Assembly (NCBI GenBank): GCA_947625765.1
Contig: CANQPP010000002.1
Coordinates: 1-64,000, forward strand
DNA from: an uncultured Clostridia bacterium
GTDB lineage: Bacteria; Bacillota; Clostridia; Christensenellales; UBA1750
Reading direction: 5' to 3'
DNA: 64,000 nt
The translations under genes were made by a program, and so were the position numbers. Each line of letters opens with the position of its first letter. Within the stretch, counting starts at the first letter, position 1. The notes beneath the pieces were generated by a model. That model saw only the letters and a list, made by a program, of their open reading frames with translations, was not told the origin of the DNA and did no database searches. This document shows, in pieces, positions 1-8,645 of this stretch.

Positions 1-25
1 CCCCACCCGCCCAAAAATTTATATT

Positions 26-586
26 TTATAAAGATATGCGTTTGCGCACCTGCCGGGCGATGAACAGCGCCAAAGTCAGCTTGACGAGGTCCGGGACGAT
101 GAAGGGAAACACGCACCAGCCCAGGGCCGCCCACAGGCCGACCGCCTCGCCGCCCTGGGCGTAGACGACCATGAACCAGGCCGTGCCGAACGCGTAGCAG
201 ACCGCAAGCCCCAAAACCAGCGCGGCCGCCTCCGTCCAGAGCTTCCGCCCGGGCAGCTTCTCCCACAGCCAGTAGATCGCGCCGATCAGGAGGAAGCCAA
301 TCATATACCCGCCCGTGTTGCCCAGCAGCGCGCCGGGCCCCGCGTGGAACTCCGCGAACACGGGCACGCCGACCAGCCCCAACGCCAGATACACCGCCAC
401 GGCCGCGGTCCCGCGTCCCCCTCCCAACAGGGAGAGCACGCAGAACACCGCGAACGTCTGCATCGTGAACGGCACGACGCTGGGGATGCTGATCCAGGAG
501 CACAGCGCGATCAGCACCGCCGCCAGGGCGATGTAGGCTAGGTCGCGCGTCTTTCTTCCCCTCTGTCCGTTTCTCTGGTTTGCCAT
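26..586 (-). CDS. bioY: Biotin transporter BioY (S component)
   Basis: This is a small, very hydrophobic protein of about 186 aa with roughly six membrane spans and the conserved N-terminal BioY pattern (SIPSVVPFTMQTFAVF, then GALLGNTGGYMIGF). BioY captures biotin and normally docks on an ECF energy-coupling module, which is not in this window. The ATG at 592 touches the AGGAGG box directly, so the second ATG at 586 (six bases after the box) is the better start. It lies a few bases downstream of the MBL hydrolase and is probably the last gene of the deoC-MBL-bioY unit. The family call is firm; dependence on a shared ECF module is inferred. Confidence 0.93.
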   Translation of the reverse strand: MANQRNGQRGRKTRDLAYIALAAVLIALCSWISIPSVVPFTMQTFAVFCVLSLLGGGRGTAAVAVYLALGLVGVPVFAEFHAGPGALLGNTGGYMIGFLLIGAIYWLWEKLPGRKLWTEAAALVLGLAVCYAFGTAWFMVVYAQGGEAVGLWAALGWCVFPFIVPDLVKLTLALFIARQVRKRISL

Positions 587-596
587 CTTCATCCTC

Positions 597-1457
597 CTAG
601 AAGACGCACATGCCGTCCCGCGCCACCACGATGTTGGCCTGGGAGTACCGGCTCATGTACCGCTGGTACTCCTCGTGGGAGAACGTCTGCACCTGGTTGA
701 TGTGGGTGACGAAGATGCGCGCGTCTGCCTTCAGGGCGTTCACGGCCATGAGGTTCTCCACCTGCTCCACCAGGTTCTCAGCGCTCATGTGGCCGTTGTC
801 CTTCTCCGCATGGAGGCTGCCCAGCGTGCCCTCGTGGATGAGCATGTCCGCCGCCTGTCCGCGCAGGGCTTCCAGGTTCTCCTTGGAATACAGCCCGGTG
901 TCGCAGGCGTAGAGCAGCTTGCCCTTTTCTCCCCGGTCGAACAGGTAGTTGATCGCCTTCTCCCCCTCGTGGGCCCTGTGGTTGGTCTCGATGGCGAAAA
1001 CGCGCATCCCGGCCGCCTCGAACCATTGATAGGGCTTGACGGCGTGGAACTCCAGCCTGCCCATCTCCTCCAGCTGCGTCATGGCGTTCAGGCCCACCGC
1101 CTTCACGGCCTCGCGGTAGCGGTCCAGCCAGGCCAGGCCCTTTTCGGACACGTAGAAGCGCACGGGGAAATGGCCAAGCCGGGAATTGGCCATGGTCATG
1201 GCCTCGATGTTGGCGATGGAGAAATGGTCCTCGTGGGTGTGGGTGATGAACACGTCCTGCACCTGCGCCAGCGACGCATTGTACTCCTGCGAGGCGGCGA
1301 ACACGTCCGGCCCGAAGTCAACCATGGTGGTCTCGTTCATCAAAAGAGCGCTGCGCTTCCTCGGGATCGCGCCCTCGCGGCGCGCCCGCTGGCAGACCTC
1401 ACAGTCGCAGTAGGGGTTGGGGAACAGCTCCGCGGCCCCGGTGCCCAAAAACAGCAT
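597..1457 (-). CDS. MBL-fold metallo-hydrolase, PhnP/RNase Z-like
   Basis: The 286-aa protein has the metallo-beta-lactamase metal-binding motif HTHEDH at about residues 73-78, further ligands in THRAHEG and in CDTG, and an N-terminal Cys pair (CDCEVC) as seen in PhnP-type phosphodiesterases. It is predicted to be a cytoplasmic two-metal hydrolase of phosphodiester or related bonds; the substrate cannot be told. The start follows AGGAGGAGATCGGC. It sits between deoC and bioY on the same strand with short gaps (19 and about 10 bases), so cotranscription is likely, but no pathway link to either neighbour is obvious. Confidence 0.85.
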   Translation of the reverse strand: MLFLGTGAAELFPNPYCDCEVCQRARREGAIPRKRSALLMNETTMVDFGPDVFAASQEYNASLAQVQDVFITHTHEDHFSIANIEAMTMANSRLGHFPVRFYVSEKGLAWLDRYREAVKAVGLNAMTQLEEMGRLEFHAVKPYQWFEAAGMRVFAIETNHRAHEGEKAINYLFDRGEKGKLLYACDTGLYSKENLEALRGQAADMLIHEGTLGSLHAEKDNGHMSAENLVEQVENLMAVNALKADARIFVTHINQVQTFSHEEYQRYMSRYSQANIVVARDGMCVF

Positions 1458-1476
1458 GCCGATCTCCTCCTGTGTA

Positions 1477-2151
1477 TTATTTTTCCAGCTCGTCCACGAT
1501 CTCGACGCCGCGGCTGGTGCCGATGCGGGAAGCGCCCGCGCGGATCATCTCCAGGGCGCTCGCCAGCGTGCGGATGCCGCCTGCGGCCTTGATGCCGATC
1601 TCGTCGCCCACCTGTTTTTTCATCAGGCGCACGTCCTCCACCGTCGCGCCGCCCGTGCCAAAGCCCGTGGAGGTCTTGATGAAGTCGGGCCGAATTTTGA
1701 GCGCCAGCTCGCAGAGCCGCTTCTTCTCGTCGTCGCTTAGGAAACAGTTCTCGAAGATCACCTTCACCGGGATGCCCTTCTCGTGGCAGGCGTCGGTGAT
1801 GCGGCGCATCTCCTCCTCCACCTTCGCCCAGTCCCCGGACTTGACGGCCGACACGTTCGTCACGTAGTCCACCTCGCCCGCGCCCTTGGCGATGGCGTCC
1901 AGGGCCTCGAACACCTTCACCTCCGTGGTGCACTGGCCCAGGGGGAAGGAGATGGCCGCGTCTACCAGCACGCCGCTGCCCTCCAGCCACTTTTTGCACA
2001 TAGGGATCGGCGCGTTGTTTATTGCCACGGTCTTAAAGCCGTATCGGGCGGCGGTCTCGCAGTGCAGCCGCAGGGCCTCGTAGCTCGCCTCGGGCTTGAG
2101 CAGCGTCTGGTCGATCAGCCGCGCCAGCGTCTTTTTCGTCAGTTGGGTCAT
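1477..2151 (-). CDS. deoC: Deoxyribose-phosphate aldolase
   Basis: The 224-aa length is typical of DeoC, which cleaves 2-deoxyribose-5-phosphate to acetaldehyde and glyceraldehyde-3-phosphate in nucleoside catabolism. Visible family signatures are LIDQTLLKPEA at the N terminus, the EVDYVTN segment, KVIFENC, the Schiff-base lysine region FIKTSTGFG (about residues 150-158) and the phosphate-binding KAAGGIRT and RIGTSRG. The gene is preceded by AAGGAGG and appears first in a minus-strand unit with the MBL hydrolase and bioY. No other deo genes are nearby. Confidence 0.96.
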   Translation of the reverse strand: MTQLTKKTLARLIDQTLLKPEASYEALRLHCETAARYGFKTVAINNAPIPMCKKWLEGSGVLVDAAISFPLGQCTTEVKVFEALDAIAKGAGEVDYVTNVSAVKSGDWAKVEEEMRRITDACHEKGIPVKVIFENCFLSDDEKKRLCELALKIRPDFIKTSTGFGTGGATVEDVRLMKKQVGDEIGIKAAGGIRTLASALEMIRAGASRIGTSRGVEIVDELEK

Positions 2152-2298
2152 GGGGTCAAGCGCCTCCTTGCCGAGCCTCTTCGCTCATCTTTTGCCCAGT
2201 ATACCACAGACGCGCCCGCCTCCGCCACAAAAATCGGCCTCTCATCCCGCATGGCGGAAAATCGCTTCTTTCTCGTGTCTTTTTGCCCATGTTTCGGT

Positions 2299-2327
2299 TT
2301 GACGTTTTCGTGATTTATCGGTATAAT
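2299..2327 (+). promoter_or_regulatory. Sigma-A promoter and structured leader
   Basis: TTGACG, 17 bases, TATAAT reads toward the sugar isomerase gene. The 2152-2508 gap also holds two adjacent perfect hairpins in the predicted leader, AAAAGC-TCC-GCTTTT (2357-2371) and CTGCGGCG-TT-CGCCGCAG (2373-2390), without a T-tract. I see no coding potential in the gap. Confidence 0.75.
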
Positions 2328-2508
2328 ATTTTCGCAGACTTATCTATGTAAGTCCCAAAAGCTCCGCTTTTGCTGCGGCGTTCGCCGCAGGCTCGATATC
2401 GACGGCGCGCCAAAAATACCCTTGCAGGCAAACATTTTTGCTCGCGGTATACTGTTAAAGATAGAACGACCAGCCCCGAAAATGCGCAGGAGGTGCATAT
2501 TTACACCC

Positions 2509-3360
2509 ATGGCACGATTTACCTTGACCGGCTTTGCGGACGAGATCTCGCCCCTGCTGGACGAACAGATGCGCGTTTTGAACGCCCTTTCCATCTCCTA
2601 CATGGAGCCCCGAACGGTGGACAACAAAAACATCGCGGACTTTACCCCCGCGGAGGCGAAGGTCATCCACCAAAGGCTCTGTGACCACGGCATCGGCATC
2701 TCCGCCTTGGGCTCGCCCATCGGCAAGATCCCGATCGAGGAGGACTTTGCTCCCCACCTGGACAAGTTCAAGAACCTGCTGGATGTGGCGCACGAGCTTG
2801 AGGCAGGCGCCATCCGCATCTTCAGCTTCTACACCCCGCAGGAGCAGGACCCCTGGAAGTACGAGGACGAGGTCCTCTCCCGCCTCTCCGCCCTGGTGGA
2901 TGCGGCCAGGGACAGCGGCGTGCATCTCCTGCACGAGAACGAGAAGGCCATCTTCGGCGACACCCCCGAGCGCTGCCTGCGCATCCACGAGACGTTCCCC
3001 AGCATCGGCTGCACCTTCGATCCCTCCAACTACGTGCAGTGCGGCGTGGACACCAAAAAGGCCTTCGAGCTGCTCCTGCCCCACATCCGCTACATGCACA
3101 TGAAGGATTCCGTGCGCGTGACGGACGGCGTGTTCCGCGACCACGGCTTTGAGAACGTGTCCGACGCCCACAGGCCCGTCGGCCAGGGCGACGGGCAGGT
3201 GCCCTACATACTCTCCCGGCTGCAGGAGAGCGGCTACGAGGGCTTCCTCTCCATCGAGCCGCACCTGAGCGCCGATCCCGCCTTCGGCTCCACCGGCGAG
3301 GAGAAGTTCACCGTCGCCGCCAACGCCCTGCGCGGGTGCCTGAAACAGATAGGAGCGTGA
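2509..3360 (+). CDS. Sugar phosphate isomerase/epimerase (AP endonuclease 2-type TIM barrel)
   Basis: The protein of 283 aa starts at MARFTLTGFADEIS, which is the usual N terminus of this xylose-isomerase-like TIM-barrel family; upstream in-frame residues read as non-coding and AGGAGGT lies 14 bases before this ATG. Metal-site residues typical of the family are seen in LHENEKAIFGD, TFDPSNYVQCG, MHMKDS and IEPHL. Such enzymes interconvert ketoses or act on inositol-type substrates. It opens a plus-strand run with two Gfo/Idh dehydrogenases, which often work together with such isomerases. Exact substrate unknown. Confidence 0.85.
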   Translation: MARFTLTGFADEISPLLDEQMRVLNALSISYMEPRTVDNKNIADFTPAEAKVIHQRLCDHGIGISALGSPIGKIPIEEDFAPHLDKFKNLLDVAHELEAGAIRIFSFYTPQEQDPWKYEDEVLSRLSALVDAARDSGVHLLHENEKAIFGDTPERCLRIHETFPSIGCTFDPSNYVQCGVDTKKAFELLLPHIRYMHMKDSVRVTDGVFRDHGFENVSDAHRPVGQGDGQVPYILSRLQESGYEGFLSIEPHLSADPAFGSTGEEKFTVAANALRGCLKQIGA

Positions 3361-3370
3361 ATCCCCGACC

Positions 3371-4102
3371 ATGCCCAAGTACGGTGCCTATGACAAAAAC
3401 GACGGCTTCAGCTATGCGCTGGGCCTGTTCCCCTCCATGGAGCTGCTCGCCGCCCGGCCGGACAAGCTCAAGTGCCTGCTGGTGCAGGACCTAAGCTCCG
3501 AGTCCGAGGGCGTGCAGAAGCTCATCTCCCTGTGCAGGGAGCGCGGCGTGGAGGTCGAGGAAGCGCCCAAGGCGCTCGCCCGCATCTCCGGCAAGGAGAA
3601 CTGCTTCGCCGCCCTGGTGTTCGACAAGTACGAAAGCCCGCTGGTGGCCGCCGAGGACCACGTGCTGCTCTACTCCCCCTCGGACACCGGCAACGTGGGC
3701 TCCATCCTGCGCAGCGCCGTGGCCTTCGGCTATAAGAACGTGGCCATCATCCGGCCCGGCGTGGACCCATTCGACCCGCGGGTGATCCGCGCCTCCATGG
3801 GCGCGGCCTTCCGGCTGAACATCGAGGCGTTCGACAGCTTCGACGACTACCGTGCCCGCTTCTCCGACGCCATCCGGCCCTACTACCTGTTCCGCCTGCG
3901 CAACGCAAAGCCCTTATCCACCATTCGCCGCAAGTCCCCCGCGCCGCTTACCCTGGTCTTCGGCAACGAGGCCTCGGGCCTTCCCAAGGAGCTTGAGAAC
4001 TTCGGCCGCGGCGTGCTGATCGAGCAGGCCCCCACGGTGGATTCCCTGAACCTGTCCGTGGCCGCGGGCATCGGCCTGTACGCCTTCCGCAAGAGCGAAT
4101 AA
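3371..4102 (+). CDS. TrmH/SpoU family RNA methyltransferase
   Basis: The 243-aa protein shows the three SPOUT motifs: SPSDTGNVGSILRSA (motif 1), TLVFGNEASGLPKEL (motif 2) and TVDSLNLSVAAGIGLY (motif 3). It should 2'-O-methylate a tRNA or rRNA ribose with S-adenosylmethionine; which nucleotide is not readable. The gene starts 10 bases after the sugar isomerase, so it is likely cotranscribed, although the link with sugar catabolism is not functional in any obvious way. Confidence 0.9.
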   Translation: MPKYGAYDKNDGFSYALGLFPSMELLAARPDKLKCLLVQDLSSESEGVQKLISLCRERGVEVEEAPKALARISGKENCFAALVFDKYESPLVAAEDHVLLYSPSDTGNVGSILRSAVAFGYKNVAIIRPGVDPFDPRVIRASMGAAFRLNIEAFDSFDDYRARFSDAIRPYYLFRLRNAKPLSTIRRKSPAPLTLVFGNEASGLPKELENFGRGVLIEQAPTVDSLNLSVAAGIGLYAFRKSE

Positions 4103-4172
4103 AGCGCCGTAAGGACGGCCGTATGCGCGTCCTTATACATAAATAAGACCCACCATAAGGAGGTACCGTTTC

Positions 4173-5192
4173 ATGAAAAAGGTACGCTGCGGCGTCGTGG
4201 GGCTCGGCCAGATCGGCCCCATGCACTGCGAATCCATCTCCCAGATCGAGAACGCTCAGTTGGTCTGCGTCTGCGACCTGGAGGAGGAAAAGGCCAAGAA
4301 GTACGCGGAAATGTATGCCTGCGACTACACGCTGTCCTTTGACGAGATGATCGCCCGCGACGACATCGACCTGGTCCACGTCTGCCTGCCCAGCGGCATG
4401 CACGCCGAGTTCGGCTGCAAGGCGGCCAAGGCCGGCAAGAACGTGATCGTGGAAAAGCCCATCGACGTCTCCCTGGAGGCCGCCGACCGGCTCATCTCCA
4501 CCTGCCGCGCCTGCAACGTCAAGCTCTCCTGCATCTCCCAGCACCGCTTCGACCCCGACATCGACTACTTAAAGAAGGCCATCGACCGGGGCGAGCTGGG
4601 CCGCATCACCTTCGGCGGCAGCCACACCAAGTGGTACCGCTCCCAGGAATACTACGACTCCGGCGACTGGCGCGGCACCTGGGCGCTGGACGGCGGCGGG
4701 GCGCTGATGAACCAGAGCGTCCATTACGTGGACATGGTGCAGTACCTCTGCGGCCCCGTGGCGGAGATCCAGGCGCAGACCGCCATGCTCGCCCATGAGC
4801 GCATCGAGGTCGAGGACGTGGCCGTTGCCACCTTAAAGTTCAAGTCCGGCGCTTTGGGCCTTCTGGAAGGCAACACCACCGCCTATCCCGGCTTCTGCAC
4901 CCGTCTGGACATCTACGGCACCAAGGGCGGCGTCGTAATCGAGAACGACCAGGTCAAGGAGTGGCGCGTGGACGACTGTCCCGGCCCCGGCCAGCAGTCC
5001 GAGGGCGGCCCCAAGGGCGCTTCCTCCGCCGTCATCTACGGCAAGTCCCACACCCGCCAGATCGCGGACGTGGTCAACGCCATCTTGGAGGACCGCGACC
5101 CGCTGGTCACCGGCGAGGAGGCCCGCAATCCCCTGGCGATCGTCCTGGCCGTGTACGAGTCCGCCCGGGCCGGAAAGGTGGTCAAGCTCTGA
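4173..5192 (+). CDS. Gfo/Idh/MocA family oxidoreductase
   Basis: This 339-aa protein has an N-terminal Rossmann fold (RCGVVGLGQIGPMHCESI, residues 4-21), the EKPIDVS motif near residue 95 with the conserved lysine, and the C-terminal substrate domain containing the NQSVHYVD helix with the catalytic-type histidine. Members are NAD(P)-dependent sugar or inositol dehydrogenases. The start follows AAGGAGGTACCGTTTC. The stop overlaps the start of the next dehydrogenase (TGATG), so the two are translationally coupled and may act on successive or paired substrates. Confidence 0.92.
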   Translation: MKKVRCGVVGLGQIGPMHCESISQIENAQLVCVCDLEEEKAKKYAEMYACDYTLSFDEMIARDDIDLVHVCLPSGMHAEFGCKAAKAGKNVIVEKPIDVSLEAADRLISTCRACNVKLSCISQHRFDPDIDYLKKAIDRGELGRITFGGSHTKWYRSQEYYDSGDWRGTWALDGGGALMNQSVHYVDMVQYLCGPVAEIQAQTAMLAHERIEVEDVAVATLKFKSGALGLLEGNTTAYPGFCTRLDIYGTKGGVVIENDQVKEWRVDDCPGPGQQSEGGPKGASSAVIYGKSHTRQIADVVNAILEDRDPLVTGEEARNPLAIVLAVYESARAGKVVKL

Positions 5193-6196
5193 TGGACAAG
5201 ATCATCCGCACCGCGGTCATCGGCTGCGGCGGCATCTCGCAGGTGCACGTGGACGTGCTTTCCCGTCTGGAAAACGTGCGGATCGTCTCCGTCTGCGACG
5301 TGATCGAGGAGCGCGCCCGGGCCCGCGCCAAGCAGGCCGGCATCGACCGCTACACGCTGGACTGGCACGATTACATTTCCGACCCGGATATCGACGTGGT
5401 GCACCTGTGCACGCCCCACTACCTGCACGCGCCCATGGCCATCGCCCTGCTCAAAGCGGGCAAGCGCGTTTTGACGGAAAAGCCCATCGCCTCCGAGGTG
5501 GCCGACGCCGAGGAGATGATCCGCGTCTCCGACGGCAGGCTGGGCGTGGTGTTCCAGAACCGCTACAACGAGTCCACCCAGTACATCAAGCACGCCGTGG
5601 AGGACGGCCGCTTCGGCCGTCTGCTGGGCCTGCGCGGCTCCGTGTTCTGGCACCGCACGCCGGAGTATTACACCTCCTCCGGCTGGCGCGGCCGCTGGGC
5701 CACCGAGGGCGGCGGCGTGCTCATCAACCAGAGCATCCACACGCTGGACCTGCTCCTCTACCTGGGCGGCAAGGCGGTCTCCGTCAAGGGCAGCGCCTCC
5801 TGCGACCTGCTCTACGACACCATCGAGGTCGAGGACTCCGCCCACTGCCTGCTGCGCTTTGAGAGTGGCATCTACGGCAGCTTCTACGCCACCACCACCT
5901 ACTGCGACGACATGCCCGTGGAGGTGGAGGCCAAGTTCGAGAAGGCCACGCTGCACCTCTACGGCGAGACGCTGCTGGAGGTCAAAGACGGCAGGACCAC
6001 CTGCATCTGCACCTCCCAGGCCTCCGGCGAGAAGGCCTACTGGGGCACCGGCCACGCCGCGCTCATCCGCGACTACTACAGGTCCGTGCAGGAAGGCAAG
6101 CCCTTCTGGATCGACGGCGAGTCCGCGATCCCGGCGCTGAAGGCGCTAAAGGGCGTGTACGAGTCCACCCGCACCGGCAAGCCCGTGCTGCTGTAA
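5192..6196 (+). CDS. Gfo/Idh/MocA family oxidoreductase
   Basis: The 334-aa paralogue begins at MDKIIRTAVIGCGGISQVHV; the ATG shares its A with the TGA stop of the previous gene, which fixes the start. The NAD(P)-binding GCGGIS loop, TEKPIA motif and NQSIHTLDLL helix are present. It is clearly related to, but not a recent duplicate of, the upstream enzyme. A strong terminator follows, closing the isomerase-methyltransferase-dehydrogenase-dehydrogenase unit. Substrate unknown. Confidence 0.92.
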   Translation: MDKIIRTAVIGCGGISQVHVDVLSRLENVRIVSVCDVIEERARARAKQAGIDRYTLDWHDYISDPDIDVVHLCTPHYLHAPMAIALLKAGKRVLTEKPIASEVADAEEMIRVSDGRLGVVFQNRYNESTQYIKHAVEDGRFGRLLGLRGSVFWHRTPEYYTSSGWRGRWATEGGGVLINQSIHTLDLLLYLGGKAVSVKGSASCDLLYDTIEVEDSAHCLLRFESGIYGSFYATTTYCDDMPVEVEAKFEKATLHLYGETLLEVKDGRTTCICTSQASGEKAYWGTGHAALIRDYYRSVQEGKPFWIDGESAIPALKALKGVYESTRTGKPVLL

Positions 6197-6227
6197 GGGA
6201 GCCACTTCATTTCTTCCGCGAACGACC

Positions 6228-6268
6228 GCCCGCGGGGCGCTTTTTCACCATCCCCGCGGGCCGTTTTT
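6228..6268 (+). terminator. Intrinsic terminator
   Basis: A perfect 10-bp stem, GCCCGCGGGG with CCCCGCGGGC, is followed by CG and TTTTT. It ends the transcript of the two Gfo/Idh genes. Confidence 0.9.
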
Positions 6269-6314
6269 GTGGGCTTACAACATCCATATAAACCTGACAG
6301 GGAGGGAAAGACCG

Positions 6315-7499
6315 ATGAGAGATTTTGTGTACTGCGCGCCCACCCGCGTGGTGTTCGGCAGGGGCGTGGAAAAGCAGGTCGGCGAGCTGCTCAAGGAGTT
6401 CGGGGCCACGCGCGTGCTGCTGCAATACGGCGGCGGCTCCGTCAAGCGCAGCGGCCTTTACGACACGGTGGTGAACGCCGTGCGCGCCTGCGGCATCGAG
6501 CTGTACGAAAAGGGCGGCGTGCAGCCCAACCCCCGGCTCTCCTTCGTGAAGGAGGCCATCGAGCTGTGCCGCGAGAAGCAGGTGGACTTCCTGCTGGCCA
6601 TCGGCGGCGGCTCTGCCATCGACTCCACCAAGGCCACGGCCGTGGGCGTTCCCTATGAGGGCGACGTGTGGGACTTCTACTGCGGCAAGGCGAAGCCCAG
6701 GACGGCCCTGCCCGTGGGCGTGGTGCTCACCTTCCCCGCCGCGGGCTCGGAGGGCAGCAACTCCTCCGTCATCACCAACGTGGAGGCCGGCGGCATCAAG
6801 CGCGGCCTGGGCTGCGACCTCACCCGCCCCGCCTTCGCGCTCTACGACCCGGAGCTGACCTACACGCTGCCGCCCTACCAGACGGCGGCGGGCGCCTGCG
6901 ACATCATGGCCCACACCATGGAGCGCTACTTCACCAACGAGAAGGACGTGGACTTCTCCGACAGGCTCTGCGAGGCGCTGCTGCGCACCATCATCCGCCA
7001 AACGCCCGTGTGCTTAAAGGACCCCACCAACTACGAGGCCCGCGCGGAGATGATGTGGGCCTCCACCGTGGCGCACAACGACTTCCTGACCAACTTCCGC
7101 CTGGGCGACTGGGCCAGCCACCAGCTGAGCCACGAGCTCTCCGGCGCCTACGATTCCACCCACGGCGCGGCGCTGGCGGTGATCTTCCCCGCCTGGATGA
7201 AGTACGTCTACAAGCACGACGTCAAGCGCTTCTGCCGCTTCGCCGTGAACGTGATGGGCGTGGAGCCGGACTTCTTCCACGAGGAGGAAACGGCCCTGAA
7301 GGGCATCCGCGCCCTCGAGGACTTCTACCGCTCCATCGGCATGCCCGTGACGCTCAAGGAGCTGGGCGTGCCCGAGACCGGCCTGCGCGCCCTGGCCGAG
7401 AAGGTCAAGCGCAACCCCGACGGCACCGTGGGCCAGTTCGTCAAGCTGGATACCGAGGACTGCCTGGCCATCTACGAGCTGGCCAAGGGCACCGACTGA
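6315..7499 (+). CDS. Iron-containing alcohol dehydrogenase (butanol dehydrogenase type)
   Basis: The 394-aa enzyme has the group III Fe-ADH layout: GGGSVKRSG and IGGGSAIDSTKA nucleotide-binding loops, PAAGSEGSNSSVIT, and metal ligands in ACDIMAHTMERYF, ASHQLSHELSGAYDSTHGAALA. It resembles BdhA/YugK NAD(P)H-dependent aldehyde/alcohol dehydrogenases. The ATG at 6315 follows GGGAGGGAAAGACCG; the longer reading has no ribosome-binding site. It is convergent with the mannonate dehydratase gene and could reduce an aldehyde released in sugar acid catabolism, which is inference. Confidence 0.92.
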   Translation: MRDFVYCAPTRVVFGRGVEKQVGELLKEFGATRVLLQYGGGSVKRSGLYDTVVNAVRACGIELYEKGGVQPNPRLSFVKEAIELCREKQVDFLLAIGGGSAIDSTKATAVGVPYEGDVWDFYCGKAKPRTALPVGVVLTFPAAGSEGSNSSVITNVEAGGIKRGLGCDLTRPAFALYDPELTYTLPPYQTAAGACDIMAHTMERYFTNEKDVDFSDRLCEALLRTIIRQTPVCLKDPTNYEARAEMMWASTVAHNDFLTNFRLGDWASHQLSHELSGAYDSTHGAALAVIFPAWMKYVYKHDVKRFCRFAVNVMGVEPDFFHEEETALKGIRALEDFYRSIGMPVTLKELGVPETGLRALAEKVKRNPDGTVGQFVKLDTEDCLAIYELAKGTD

Positions 7500-7518
7500 A
7501 CATCGCTGAAACCAAAAG

Positions 7519-7553
7519 CAGGGAGGCGGACATTTTAAATGTCCGCCTCCCTG
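7519..7553. terminator. Bidirectional terminator, 17-bp perfect palindrome
   Basis: CAGGGAGGCGGACATTT is repeated as its exact reverse complement with a single T between the arms. A-rich sequence on the left (AAAAG) gives U's to the minus-strand transcript. It lies between the convergent ADH and uxuA genes. Confidence 0.75.
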
Positions 7554-7580
7554 TCTGCGTATTCCACAGAAAAGTCCGCC

Positions 7581-8555
7581 TTAACGGATGCCCATTTCTT
7601 TCTCCACGGACTCCATCAGGCCCTTGATGTAGCCCACGGCAAAGAGGTTCCCCGCCAGGCCGTAGCTGGGCTTGGAGTTGTCCTCGCCCACCATCGTGGG
7701 CACGTGGTCGGGCCGGGCGATGCCGTCGAAGCCCACCTCGTAGTAGGCGCGCATCGCCTCGTACATATCGGTGATGCCGTCGTCGTGGAAGCTCTCGTTG
7801 AAGTGGTAACGGTCCCCCTGCACGTCGCGGAAGTGGACGAAGAAGATCTTCTTCTGCTTTCCGAAGCGGCGGATGGCCGCGGGCACGTCCTCGCCCATGG
7901 TGGCAAAGCAGCCCTGGCAGAAGGTCATGCCGTTGCGGGGGCTGTCATAGAGCTCGAACACCTTCTGGAAGGCGTCGGCGCTGGTCAGTATGCGGGAGAT
8001 GCCCATCAGCTCGTCCACGGGCGGGTCGTCCGGGTGCAGGGCCAGATCCACATCGGCCTCCTCGCACACCGGGATCACTTCCTTTAAGAAGCCTTCCAGC
8101 GTGCCCCAGAGCCGCTCCTTGCTGATCTTTCCGGCCCAGGTGTCCGGCGCGTTTTCCACATCGTGGATGTCGAAGCCGGTCACGGTCGCGCCGCCCCGGC
8201 TCACGATGGCCGTGTGGGTGCGGAACCAGTTGAGCACCGGCATCCAGTTGTAGCAGACCGTGCGGATGCCCAGTTTTCCGCAGTTGCGCAGGAACTCCTT
8301 GAAATTCTCCAGCTCCTCCTCCGCGCCGGGCAGCCCCAGCTTCACCTTGTCCAGCGCGGGCGGCCCCTCGATGATCGCCAGCTCCAGCCCCGCATCCGCG
8401 TAGGCGTTCTTCATCGCCAACAGGTTGCGGTAGGAATGCGTCGGGAAGTCCGCGTACCTGGACGCGCCGCTGATCACGTAGCGCAGGCCCATCTGCTTCT
8501 GCAGATCGACCTTCGCCCGGTCGAAGCCCCCAAAGTAAGCCAAGCCCAGTTTCAT
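7581..8555 (-). CDS. uxuA: Mannonate dehydratase
   Basis: The 324-aa protein matches UxuA, which dehydrates D-mannonate to 2-keto-3-deoxygluconate in hexuronate degradation. Conserved segments include ALHPDDPP (metal and substrate binding), NGMTFCQGCFATMGEDV, FFVHFRDVQGD and the C-terminal ARPDHVPTM with a metal ligand. It is a little shorter than the E. coli enzyme. It is the last gene of the minus-strand unit with the sugar importer, so the imported compound is probably a uronate or a uronic-acid oligosaccharide. UxaC, fructuronate reductase, KdgK and KdgA are not in the window; the Gfo/Idh enzymes could substitute for the reductase. Confidence 0.93.
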   Translation of the reverse strand: MKLGLAYFGGFDRAKVDLQKQMGLRYVISGASRYADFPTHSYRNLLAMKNAYADAGLELAIIEGPPALDKVKLGLPGAEEELENFKEFLRNCGKLGIRTVCYNWMPVLNWFRTHTAIVSRGGATVTGFDIHDVENAPDTWAGKISKERLWGTLEGFLKEVIPVCEEADVDLALHPDDPPVDELMGISRILTSADAFQKVFELYDSPRNGMTFCQGCFATMGEDVPAAIRRFGKQKKIFFVHFRDVQGDRYHFNESFHDDGITDMYEAMRAYYEVGFDGIARPDHVPTMVGEDNSKPSYGLAGNLFAVGYIKGLMESVEKEMGIR

Positions 8556-8645
8556 CGTTCCGTGCCCCCTTGTTCTTCTTTGTATTTGGAAATGCCGTGG
8601 CGAAGGCCATGCAGTTGCACAGCCTTCGCCAGGCCTATCCCAGTA

